A stretch of 64,000 nucleotides of DNA. Origin: DAOPZC01 sp035353175 (GTDB taxonomy: Bacteria; Verrucomicrobiota; Kiritimatiellia; RFP12; UBA1067). Position numbers and translations under genes: made by a program. The notes beneath the pieces are model-generated. The model searched no databases and was not told the origin of the DNA. It saw nothing but the letters and a program-made list of their open reading frames with translations. The stretch is taken from NCBI GenBank assembly GCA_035353175.1, contig DAOPZC010000010.1, positions 28,593-92,592 on the forward strand. The letters are read 5' to 3'. This document shows positions 53,214-62,008 of this stretch, one piece after another (within the stretch, counting starts at the first letter, position 1; each line of letters starts with the position of its first letter).

Positions 53214-56200
53214 ATGAAAACCAACACTGTTCTGACTGTCTTGCTGTCTACCGCCCTGTCCCTTCCCGCAGGGGCGGATACCCTCGTCGGAGCCGGCGAG
53301 ACCCGCGTGGTCACCAACACCGAGAGTCTCAACCTCGCCGCGGCCCCTCTCCAGCTCGGCACCGGAGCCACGCTCGTTTTCGGGGGTGCCGCAGTCGGCA
53401 CCCCCGGTCTAAACGAATACGTGCGCACCAACGCCACGGGCTGCGGCCTGCCGTGCGTGACCGCATACGGCGATTGGGCCCGCAGCGTCACCAATCTTTA
53501 TTGGGCCGGCACCAACATCACGGCGGCCCAGACCGAATACATCTACACGGCCCGCTGGCTTGTTCCCCAAGACGGCACGTACAGCTTCTACGAGCACATC
53601 GACGACGCCGACGCCATCGCCGTCGACGGCACCGTCCTCATCCGCAACAGCCAGTGGAACACCGAGACCTGCACGCGCGACGTCGCGCTCACCGCCGGCT
53701 GGCACGACTTGGAGGTCCGCATGCAGAACGGCGTCGGCGGCGGCGGCATCGTCAATGGCACGCTGAAGAGCGGGATTCTCTACAGCCCGAGCAACGATCT
53801 CATCAGCGTGGCCAACCAGACCAACGCCTTCCCCTTCGTCGACCCCGGCGACGGCAGCGTCCTGCGCACTGCCCGCAACGGCTGCCTGATGCAAAAAACC
53901 ATGATCGACGGCGAAGCGACGTTCGATCTCACCGGTTACGACATGGCCGCGCCCCTCCGCTTGGCTGGCGGTCTCATTCCGCTGACCAACGCCGCCGTCA
54001 CCGCCAAGTTGACCGTGAACGGACAGGGCGAGCTGAGCTTCGGCGCCTCCGGACTGGACATCAACTACCCGCCCTTCAACTCAGATGTCGTCTTCAGCAA
54101 CGCGGCGTCCGTCACGGGCGTGACCTTCCTCGACCAGAGCACGGTCTTCGCATGGCCGACTTCTTGCGCGTGGCGCGTGGCGGACGGCGCAACCCTTGCC
54201 CTCGCCGGCAAGAATTTGCTGGGCGACGGCGACGTCACGCTCACCAACCACAACCTCACCGTCTTGGGACCGCAGTCCGTCGCCGAGGACGCCACGGTCC
54301 ACGTCCGGGGAACCGACCTGACCGTCACCGTTAAGCCCTGCGTCTTCGATTCGCTGGGCTCATGGTATGGGGCCGCCATGACCCTCACGAACGACATTTC
54401 GCTCGAGGGTTCGGGACCGTCGCTCAATCTGCCGGTCAACGCCGACCTCTATCTCCAAGGCAAGATCACCGGCACGGGCACCGTGTACAAGACCGGCAAC
54501 GGACGCGCACAAATCAGAGAGGCGAGCACCGTCGTCGGCGACATCATCTGCAACCAGACCATCCTCATTTTCGAGGCTTCCACCGCCGGTGACTCCAACA
54601 ACACCGTCACCGTCAACGCCACGGGGGCATTTGCCCTTTATCCCGCGGGCTACGGGAGCTCACCCACCGAAGCCTGGATCAAGACGCTGAAAGGCGCCAA
54701 CATGTCCGGCAAGCTTTACGTTCCCCAATACCAGACGATGACTGTCGACACCTTGGAAGGCGCGCTCACGCTCGAAGGCGGCAACGCCTCACTGCACATC
54801 CACACGCTGGGAAGCAATGCCGCCGTCTCCGTCACCGGCACGCTCGCCGTCTCCGTCGACACGGTGTGTCCCGGCGCCTCGATCACGCTGGCCGGCGCCG
54901 CCACACGGCTCGCGGTCTCCGGCACAGACAACGTGCTCGACACGCTCATCCTCTCTTCCGGCGCGATCCCCGTCTCGGGCGCCTTTACGGTCAACCGGCT
55001 CAGCGGCGCGGGCACGCTCGTCAAGCGCGGCGCCGAAACCCTGCGCGTCAACTTCAACCTTGGAGCCGGCAACGTCCAAGTCGACGCCGGCAAACTCACG
55101 CTCGCCGCGCCCGACCCCGCAGGCGTGCTCGGTAGCCGGCCGGCCCTCTGGCTCGATGCCGCCGCGCCGGGGGTCTTCACCCAATACCAGAGCTATCTTT
55201 TCACCAACAATTTCAAGGTTATCGAGCGCTGGAAGGACTGCCGTCCGGGCGCACCTTATTACGGCATCAACACGCGCGGCGAAAATAATTTCCAGGTCTA
55301 CCCTTATGTCATGACCAACAACCAGAACCACTTGCCGGTTGTTTCGATGGGCTCGTACCAGGGCTATCTCTCTGCTGAATACGGCGGCCGTCTCGAGGCG
55401 CGGCGACTTCCCCTTTCCACCAACCTTGCCCCGCAATACGTCGTGATGATGTTCGGCAGCCAGAGCGGCGGCGGTGCAGCCGCCGCCGGCGGGGACTGGG
55501 CGATGCGCCGGGCCGGCTCGGCCGTTGCCGATTTCCGTAATCCCGCCACGCCCATCCTGGCGGAGAACTACCCGGCATGGACCAACGGCGTGGCCGTGAC
55601 CGCCACCAACACCGGCTTCAACGGCGGCTACCAGATCCTGACCCTCAACACGAAAAGCAAGATCGTGAACGCGCTCGGCTGGCGGACCGACTACCAGAAC
55701 GCCGGCGGACAGAACTATGGCGAAGTGCTGGTCTACACCAATGCGCTCACCGACCTCGAGCGCATGACCGCCGAGGCCTACCTCGCCGAGAAGTGGGCGC
55801 TGCCGTATCTGAACGCGCTTGTCCCGTCCGCCACGGTCGCGGCCGGGGCGGAGCTGGAGATCGGACAGACCTTCAACGTCGGTCAGCTTTACGGCGATGG
55901 CACGATCACGATCGCCAAAAGCTCAGACTTCACCCCCGGCGGACTTTTCCGCGGAACCCTGCAGCTCAGCGGCGGCGTCCTTCATGTCGCGGACCAGCCC
56001 GCGCCCCCCGGTCCCGAAGCGGTACCCGCCGCCGACCGCTCCGCCTGGTTCGACCCCAGCCAGACCAACCGCGTCGTGCTGGGTGCCGCCTACACCCCCA
56101 CCCGGCCGTTGACCGTTACCGGCCTGCTTGACCGCGAATCGGACGGGCTCTACCTGCTGGGCACCTGTGGCGGCGTCTCCACCAACAGTGTCGACCGCCG

Positions 56201-57179
56201 CCCCTGGCTGGCAGCAGCCGCCGGTCCCTGGGGGGAGACGCTTCACTGGCTCGATTACCAGAACATCTACGATGAGAGCCGCGGCAACACGTTGCGCATG
56301 ATGCGCGACCTCAGCAAGCTCGGCACCGAATACACGCAGAACACCGTCACCAACGTCCGCACCGGCTTCATCGTGTTGGACAGCTCGCGCGGCGGCGGCG
56401 TGCCGATCACCTACAATGTGTACGCCGACCAGGTGATCCGCCGCGACGGTCAATCGTACGCTGCGCCGATCTGGGGTGCCGGCACGACCAACATCGTTCG
56501 CGACGCACCCACCTGGCTCGACGGCCAGCCGGTCAACGGCGCGGCCACCGGCTTCCGTGGCACCGAGGAGTTGCTCTCCTTCGCGGCGAACGTCGTCTTT
56601 CAAGCCGGCTACTTCGGCTATTTCAGCGGTGACAACGTCGCCACGCCCAACCGCGAGCGCCTCGGTGAAATCATCCTCTTCGAGTCTGCGCTAAGCGATA
56701 GCACTCGCGCCGCCATCGAGGCCTACCTGATGAAGAAGTGGCTGGGCAAAGCCCGCGCCGGCTACAGCGACGCCACAGCCGCCACGGTCGCCGGCTCGGG
56801 CACCGTCACCGCCGCGTTGCCGCAGCAGCTGCCGGCCTTGTCCGAGACTTTCACCGGCACCGTCGCGCTGTCAGGCACGGCGTTCGATTTCACGCTCACC
56901 ACCAATGCGGTCGGTGCCCACGTGGTGACGCCCTCGATCTCCGTCCCCGGCTCACTCGCCGTCGCGGCGGCAGGCACGGTTTATGTGCACTTCACCGTCA
57001 AGCCGCCCGCCGGCACCTATCCGCTCATCACCTGCGGCGCGACCGCGGGCGAAGGGTTCGCCAACTGGACGCTCGCCACCGACGGGGACCTGCCGGCGGG
57101 AACCGTCTCGCTGAAGCTGACAGGGACCGCGTTGAACCTCGCGGTCACGTCGCCCGGCACGCTGTTCCTGCTGCAGTAA
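53214..57179 (+). CDS. Giant secreted PA14/LamG-like protein, paralogue 2
   Basis: A protein of 1321 residues, co-linear with paralogue 1 along its whole length: signal peptide, PA14-like domain (YTARWLVPQDGTYSFYEHIDD), beta-helix region, two LamG-like domains, and a C-terminal domain ending GTLFLLQ. The N-terminal and central parts have diverged substantially in protein sequence, while the 3' 402 bases (56715-57116) match paralogue 1 at 398 positions. This implies recent gene conversion or selection on the end. Its intergenic region with paralogue 1 is only 128 bases and has its own operator. Confidence 0.8.
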   Translation: MKTNTVLTVLLSTALSLPAGADTLVGAGETRVVTNTESLNLAAAPLQLGTGATLVFGGAAVGTPGLNEYVRTNATGCGLPCVTAYGDWARSVTNLYWAGTNITAAQTEYIYTARWLVPQDGTYSFYEHIDDADAIAVDGTVLIRNSQWNTETCTRDVALTAGWHDLEVRMQNGVGGGGIVNGTLKSGILYSPSNDLISVANQTNAFPFVDPGDGSVLRTARNGCLMQKTMIDGEATFDLTGYDMAAPLRLAGGLIPLTNAAVTAKLTVNGQGELSFGASGLDINYPPFNSDVVFSNAASVTGVTFLDQSTVFAWPTSCAWRVADGATLALAGKNLLGDGDVTLTNHNLTVLGPQSVAEDATVHVRGTDLTVTVKPCVFDSLGSWYGAAMTLTNDISLEGSGPSLNLPVNADLYLQGKITGTGTVYKTGNGRAQIREASTVVGDIICNQTILIFEASTAGDSNNTVTVNATGAFALYPAGYGSSPTEAWIKTLKGANMSGKLYVPQYQTMTVDTLEGALTLEGGNASLHIHTLGSNAAVSVTGTLAVSVDTVCPGASITLAGAATRLAVSGTDNVLDTLILSSGAIPVSGAFTVNRLSGAGTLVKRGAETLRVNFNLGAGNVQVDAGKLTLAAPDPAGVLGSRPALWLDAAAPGVFTQYQSYLFTNNFKVIERWKDCRPGAPYYGINTRGENNFQVYPYVMTNNQNHLPVVSMGSYQGYLSAEYGGRLEARRLPLSTNLAPQYVVMMFGSQSGGGAAAAGGDWAMRRAGSAVADFRNPATPILAENYPAWTNGVAVTATNTGFNGGYQILTLNTKSKIVNALGWRTDYQNAGGQNYGEVLVYTNALTDLERMTAEAYLAEKWALPYLNALVPSATVAAGAELEIGQTFNVGQLYGDGTITIAKSSDFTPGGLFRGTLQLSGGVLHVADQPAPPGPEAVPAADRSAWFDPSQTNRVVLGAAYTPTRPLTVTGLLDRESDGLYLLGTCGGVSTNSVDRRPWLAAAAGPWGETLHWLDYQNIYDESRGNTLRMMRDLSKLGTEYTQNTVTNVRTGFIVLDSSRGGGVPITYNVYADQVIRRDGQSYAAPIWGAGTTNIVRDAPTWLDGQPVNGAATGFRGTEELLSFAANVVFQAGYFGYFSGDNVATPNRERLGEIILFESALSDSTRAAIEAYLMKKWLGKARAGYSDATAATVAGSGTVTAALPQQLPALSETFTGTVALSGTAFDFTLTTNAVGAHVVTPSISVPGSLAVAAAGTVYVHFTVKPPAGTYPLITCGATAGEGFANWTLATDGDLPAGTVSLKLTGTALNLAVTSPGTLFLLQ

Positions 57180-57190
57180 GCCGGGGGTTA

Positions 57191-57254
57191 CGCAAAACTA
57201 ATAATTATTATGCGCAAAATCCGGTAGTATCCGGCGGCGGGCTTCGCGTAAGAT
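57191..57254 (+). promoter_or_regulatory. Direct-repeat operator 3 and -10 box before the enolase-superfamily gene
   Basis: CGCAAAAC (57191-57198), 12 bases, TGCGCAA (57211-57217), then TAAGAT (57249-57254) at the same 38-base offset as in operator 1. The N12 is almost pure A/T here, while in operator 1 it is mixed, so only the half-sites are conserved. Confidence 0.65.
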
Positions 57255-57340
57255 GATGACGCTGTTGATCCGGGCAGGGACGGGCGGCCCGTCCGTCCGG
57301 ACAAGCACGCCCGCACAAGCTATCCAGGGAGTTTACGTTC

Positions 57341-58669
57341 ATGACCTCGAAAATCGACCCGTCCACACTGAAGATCACCGACGTCCGCTTTGCCGACATC
57401 GACGGCGCGCCCAAGCGCTGCACCCTCATCAAGGTCTACACCAACCAGGGCCTGATCGGCTACGGCGAGGTGCGCGACGCCTCCAGCCGCACCTACGCCG
57501 CGATGCTCAAGAGCCGCATCCTCGGCGAGAACCCCTGCAACGTCGAGAAGATCTTCCGCCGCATCAAGCAGTTCGGCGGCCACTCGCGCCAGGCCGGCGG
57601 CGTGTGCGGCATCGAGGTGGCGCTCTGGGACCTCGCGGGCAAGGCGTGGGGCGTGCCCGTGTGGCAGCTGCTCGGCGGCAAGTTCCGCGACACCGTGCGC
57701 ATCTACTGCGACACCGACTCCGAAGGCGGCGGCCGCGACATGGGCAAGGCCCTCAAAGAGCGCATGGCGCAGGGCTTCACCTACCTCAAGATGGACCTCG
57801 GCATCGAGCTGCTGATGAGCCACCCCGGCTGCCTCAGCGCGCCCGGCGGCTTTCTCGAGACCATGCGCCACTACAAGAAAACCGTTTTTTCTACCCCGCA
57901 CGGCTCCATCGACCCGCGCGCCATGCGCGGCGAGGCCTACGAGCTCTTCAGTACCGCCCACCCCTTCACCGGCATCCACATCACGGAGAAGGGGCTCGAC
58001 TTCCTTGAGCAGTACATGGCCGACGTCCGCGCCGAGATCGGCTACGAGATCCCGCTCGCCATCGACCATCTGGGCCACATCCCGCTCGAGGACTGCATCA
58101 AGCTGGCCAAGCGCCTTGAGAAGTTCAACCTCGGCTGGATGGAAGACCCCGTGCCGTGGCAGATGACCGACCAGTATGTCCGCCTCGCCCAGTCCACCAC
58201 CACGCCGATCGGCACCGGCGAGGACATTTACCTCAAAGAGGCTTTCATGCCGCTCTTCAAATCCGGCGGCCTCGCGGTCGTCCACCCCGACGTGCTCACC
58301 GCCGGCGGCATCATGGAGACCAAGAAGATCGGCGACCTGGCCGAGGACCACGGCGTCGCCATGGCAATCCACATGGCCGAAAGCCCGATCGCCTGCATGG
58401 CCGCCGTGCACGTCGCGGCCGCCACGCGCAACTTCACCGCGCTGGAAGTCCACTCCGTGGACGTGCCGTGGTGGGAGGACCTCGTGACCGGCCTGCCCAA
58501 GCCTCTCATCAAAGACGGCTTCATCGCCGTCCCGAACGCCCCCGGCCTCGGCATCGAGGCGCTCAACGAGGCGCTCATCAAAGAGAAGTGCCACCCGCAG
58601 TTTCCCGAGCCCTGGGCCTCCACCGAGCAGTGGGACAACGAGTGGGCCAACGACCGCCAGTGGAGCTGA
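57341..58669 (+). CDS. Enolase-superfamily (mandelate racemase type) sugar-acid enzyme
   Basis: A protein of 442 residues. The N-terminal capping domain (about 10-130) ends with GIEVALWDLAGKAWGVPVWQLLGGK, a typical family signature spread over the domain border. The barrel has candidate metal ligands Asp in AIDHLGH (about 242), Glu in MEDPVP (about 268) and Glu in GTGEDIY (about 294), a K-x-D pair in YLKMDLG, and a His in IHMAESP. The superfamily abstracts a proton alpha to a carboxylate; relatives dehydrate aldonic or uronic acids. The substrate is not assigned. GGGAG lies 11 bases before the ATG. Confidence 0.88.
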   Translation: MTSKIDPSTLKITDVRFADIDGAPKRCTLIKVYTNQGLIGYGEVRDASSRTYAAMLKSRILGENPCNVEKIFRRIKQFGGHSRQAGGVCGIEVALWDLAGKAWGVPVWQLLGGKFRDTVRIYCDTDSEGGGRDMGKALKERMAQGFTYLKMDLGIELLMSHPGCLSAPGGFLETMRHYKKTVFSTPHGSIDPRAMRGEAYELFSTAHPFTGIHITEKGLDFLEQYMADVRAEIGYEIPLAIDHLGHIPLEDCIKLAKRLEKFNLGWMEDPVPWQMTDQYVRLAQSTTTPIGTGEDIYLKEAFMPLFKSGGLAVVHPDVLTAGGIMETKKIGDLAEDHGVAMAIHMAESPIACMAAVHVAAATRNFTALEVHSVDVPWWEDLVTGLPKPLIKDGFIAVPNAPGLGIEALNEALIKEKCHPQFPEPWASTEQWDNEWANDRQWS

Positions 58670-58691
58670 GGGGAAGAGAAGGCGGCAGACT

Positions 58692-58737
58692 GTTGGCTGT
58701 AGGCCAACCCCTGAAGACGCGGCGCTCCGCCGCGTCT
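58692..58737. terminator. Tandem hairpins between convergent genes
   Basis: A 6-bp stem GTTGGC/GCCAAC (58692-58708) is followed by a perfect 10-bp stem AGACGCGGCG/CGCCGCGTCT with a 3-base loop (58715-58737) and then CATTCTTTG. It lies between the stops of the enolase-superfamily gene and the minus-strand repeat protein, so it probably terminates transcription from one or both sides. Confidence 0.65.
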
Positions 58738-58812
58738 CATTCTTTGTCGCCGGCCGGAAGTCGCGGGTCGCGCGTCCGCCGCACCCCTTGCGCCACCCGA
58801 CCCGCCCCCCGC

Positions 58813-61716
58813 TCAAAAGACGCGAAGCAGGGTGCCGTTGCTGTACGAGTAAGCCGAGACCTGATAGCCGCCCGCGCCATCCGGCGAGGTTTTCAGCCCG
58901 ACAGGGCTGTAAACCTCGCCATTCAGCGTGAACGTCATCTGATGCGCAGGCGGCAGGCTCAGGCTGGTCCCGTTGACAAAGGGAATGCCGGCCTTGAACT
59001 CGGCCTCGGTGTAGCCCGTCAGCGCGACCGCCGCGCCCGGAGCCATCGTCAGATTGGCGATGCGCAAGAGAGACGCGCCGGTTGCCTTGTCTTTGGCCAG
59101 GATGCCGCCGCTCTGCACGGTCACCCGGTCCACCGTGCCGGTGCCGCTGAGCGAGGCGGTGCCCGGAATGATCAGCGCCTTGCCAGAAGCCAGCTGAACC
59201 GTCCCGTCCACCCGCGAAACCGAGCCGACACCATTGGTGAAATCCTGATTGCGGTTGTGCAGATCCAGCAAGCCGGCACCTTCGATCTGCACGCCGCCTT
59301 GCAGCGTCACCAAGCCGCTGCTGCCCAGCTCGACCTCGCCCTTCTCAACCGCGACGGGGCCGGTGAAAGAGGTGCTTCCTTTGAGAATGAAGATGCCGGC
59401 GCCCTTCTTGGTCAACTTCCCGTGTTCGCCCGGAGCGTCAGGCAGCGCAAGGCCTGTTTGAACCGTGTAGCCGTTCGAGTCGAGCACCAGACCGCGCGCG
59501 GTCAGCACATGCCCCAGAGGCGTGCTCTGATTGTCCATGATGAAGTCGCTGTTGCTTTGCCGGGCCTCCAGCGTTCCGCCGTCAAAGAACACATTCAAGG
59601 TTCCCCACCAGCCGCGAAGCTGGTTGACCGAGAGCACGCCGTTCACCAGATAAACCTCGCCGGTTGCCCCCGCAGCATCGACAAGGTATTGCGTGCCGAG
59701 AACGTTCAGGCGTCCGCCGTTCATGATAATTTTTGAAACCGGAGACGAAGCTGAGGTACCATTAGCGACCATACGCAAGTAATAGGTGTCGATCTGCCCG
59801 CCGGTCATTTGCAACACGCAGGCGCCTTTCGAGCCTACGTCAAGGTAGTTGCTCGTTTCCACCTTCAGATAGCCACCGCTCACATCGATTCTGCCCGAAG
59901 AGCCGGTATTCAGCGTCGTTTTCAAATATTGATTTTGGCCAGACACATACGTTTCTCCGCCAGAGATCGTCAGATGTCCCTCCTTGCTGTTGCCGACCAC
60001 CAACCCCCCTGTAAAGATATTGGTTCCGCCGGAAATAATCATGTTTCCGACGCCGCTCGATCCGCAGAAAGCAGACGACCGGTTAGTGAAAAAGCCTCCC
60101 GCCAAAATCAGCGTTCCCGTTGCCGAGGCGTTGTTGCCGACGTAGATCCCGTTTGCCAGCCGGACAAAGCCGTTCGACACCGTCATCGTCCCAATGCCGG
60201 AATTGCCGACAAACACGGTCGCCTCCGCATGCAGCGCGCCATTCACGACCGACAGGCTGCCGGTCGAGCCCGCCAGGTTGCCGATCACGCAAGAGGCCGT
60301 CCGGTTCGACATGGTCCCCCCGCTCTGCACATACCCGCCGCTGGCGCCGGCCTCGTCGCCGATCGTCAGGTTATTGCACGAAACCGATCCGCCGTTCATT
60401 TCGAAAGCGCCGCGGCTCCCCCCGTATCGGCCGACGTAGATCAGGCTGTTCACAAACGCCTCGCCGCCGTTCACAACCATCCGGCCGTCGCCGCGCATGC
60501 CCGCCTGAATGCTCCCCGTCTTATTCGACAACACGCCGCCGTCGAGGGTGACCAGACCGGCCGAACGGGCCTGGGTGCCGATTTCCAGGTCGCCGGCAAG
60601 GCTCACCCAGCCGTTGGTCTGAACCCATTCGCCGTAGCCGAAAGGCCCGTTTCCGACACTCACCAGCTGCAGCGTGGACGTTGAGCAGCCCGTCACCCGG
60701 AACGAGCCGTAGCAGTTTGTGCTGAGGCCCATCGTGAGCGACGACTTGACCTCAAGCTCACCCCCGGCAACCGTGACTTTTCCCGTCGTGTCGCACAAGC
60801 CGTTTTCAAAGTTGCCGACCACCAGGTCGGCGTTCGCGGTGAACTTTCCGCCGGAGATGTTCAGCACGCCTTTGGCGCCGGCCCGATGCCCCACTTCAAA
60901 GCGGTTGCGGCAGGTGAACGTGCCAGCGTCAAGGTTCAGCACGCCCGTGGCTTTGTAGGCATTGCCCAGCCAGTTGGGCCCATAGGTGAAGAAATCGCCG
61001 CCCGTGATGTTCACCATGCCGACAGAGGTTGCCGTCGCATCGCCGACGCTGAAGTAGTTGCTGACCATCATGACGCCGCCGGCAAGAGTGACAAGGCCGG
61101 TCGAAGCGTTGCCCTGACCGCACCAGAGGTGAGACCTCAAGACCACGGTCGCATTGGAAACCGTCAGAGACGTCATCTTGCTGCCCGTGCTCCACTGCGA
61201 AGTCACCCAAGCCTCGTTGGTGACCGCATGCGTGCCGCCCTTGATTGCGAGATGCGCATTGTCCAGCCTGACTTTGCTGATTTGGCTGCCGGTGTTGGCT
61301 CCGAGCGTCAGAAACGAAGGCTGAGCATCATTGAAACAGCCCAGAACGATCCCGTCGCCATCCAGCAGCACGCTGCCGTTATCCAAGCTGACCTTGCTGT
61401 TGAGCCCCGCGGCCTCAAACGACAAGCCCTTGGAAAGCCCCCAGGCGTACCCGCCCAGATCGAACGCCGCTTCGCCGCCATCCGTCGAGTTGAAACTGGC
61501 CTTGTCGTTTGTGACGCTCCCGGTGAACGAAACCGCGTAGGAGCCATTGTCTGGGAAGACACACGTGTCCGCCAGACCGGGGACCGACCCGCCGACCCAG
61601 TGCGCCGTGTCGGAAAACGCGCCCGTCCCGTTCTGCCAACTGATCGTGTCCGCAAATCCCTGCGAAGCCACCACCACCGCCACACTGACACACCGCACAC
61701 ACACGCTGAGGTTCAT
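58813..61716 (-). CDS. Large secreted beta-strand repeat protein with G-T-L C-terminus
   Basis: A protein of 967 residues with a signal peptide ending near GFADT. It opens with ISWQNGTGAFSDTAHWVGGSVP, the entry motif of autotransporter-associated beta-strand proteins. About 25 short repeats of the kind G-x-L-x-[IV]-x-G-G-x-x-x-N-x-x-x-x-x-V-G-N follow (e.g. GHLTISGGETYVSG), predicting a beta-helix. The C-terminus is GTLLRVF. Function is probably surface structure or adhesion; no barrel or lipid anchor was seen. AAGGAGAG precedes the ATG at 61716. Confidence 0.82.
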   Translation of the reverse strand: MNLSVCVRCVSVAVVVASQGFADTISWQNGTGAFSDTAHWVGGSVPGLADTCVFPDNGSYAVSFTGSVTNDKASFNSTDGGEAAFDLGGYAWGLSKGLSFEAAGLNSKVSLDNGSVLLDGDGIVLGCFNDAQPSFLTLGANTGSQISKVRLDNAHLAIKGGTHAVTNEAWVTSQWSTGSKMTSLTVSNATVVLRSHLWCGQGNASTGLVTLAGGVMMVSNYFSVGDATATSVGMVNITGGDFFTYGPNWLGNAYKATGVLNLDAGTFTCRNRFEVGHRAGAKGVLNISGGKFTANADLVVGNFENGLCDTTGKVTVAGGELEVKSSLTMGLSTNCYGSFRVTGCSTSTLQLVSVGNGPFGYGEWVQTNGWVSLAGDLEIGTQARSAGLVTLDGGVLSNKTGSIQAGMRGDGRMVVNGGEAFVNSLIYVGRYGGSRGAFEMNGGSVSCNNLTIGDEAGASGGYVQSGGTMSNRTASCVIGNLAGSTGSLSVVNGALHAEATVFVGNSGIGTMTVSNGFVRLANGIYVGNNASATGTLILAGGFFTNRSSAFCGSSGVGNMIISGGTNIFTGGLVVGNSKEGHLTISGGETYVSGQNQYLKTTLNTGSSGRIDVSGGYLKVETSNYLDVGSKGACVLQMTGGQIDTYYLRMVANGTSASSPVSKIIMNGGRLNVLGTQYLVDAAGATGEVYLVNGVLSVNQLRGWWGTLNVFFDGGTLEARQSNSDFIMDNQSTPLGHVLTARGLVLDSNGYTVQTGLALPDAPGEHGKLTKKGAGIFILKGSTSFTGPVAVEKGEVELGSSGLVTLQGGVQIEGAGLLDLHNRNQDFTNGVGSVSRVDGTVQLASGKALIIPGTASLSGTGTVDRVTVQSGGILAKDKATGASLLRIANLTMAPGAAVALTGYTEAEFKAGIPFVNGTSLSLPPAHQMTFTLNGEVYSPVGLKTSPDGAGGYQVSAYSYSNGTLLRVF

Positions 61717-61849
61717 GACGCTCTCCTTGTCAAACAGGCCCACTCAACAAAAATTTAATAGTCTGATTTTGCGAGAAGGTTGCCGTCCTGTAAAGGGTAT
61801 TCTGCTCAGCGTTCGGCGTACGATGGTCATGCAGGCTTACAGGCCCCCT

Positions 61850-62008
61850 TCAGTTTCCGACCGCATCAGGCTTGTACGTCCACCCGAAATCGTTGCGGTA
61901 CGCCATGAGTTTGGTCATGCCGCCGTCGACGGAGAGGTTCTGGCCCGTGATGAAGCCGCTCCTCGGGTCGCACAGAAACATCACGTCGTGGACGATGTCG
62001 GCCGATGC
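61850..62008 (-). pseudogene. 3' remnant of a short-chain dehydrogenase gene
   Basis: Reading the minus strand from 62008 gives about 52 codons to a TGA at 61850-61852. They include DIVHDVMFLCDPRSGF, FITGQNLSVDGGMTKL and a terminal tail, matching the end of SDR enzymes (…FLxSxxSGFITGQxxxVDGG). The first ~200 residues, including the NAD-binding and catalytic parts, are missing. The fragment begins immediately after, and in the same frame as, the TGA of the beta-helix gene. It is best read as a gene end left by a rearrangement. Confidence 0.8.

Noticed and set aside
61754..61775. A CGCAAAA half-site upstream of the 58813-61716 gene as a fourth copy of the direct-repeat operator
   Set aside because: The second half-site at +22 does not match (T-rich instead of TGCGCAA), and the position leaves little room for a promoter before the ATG.
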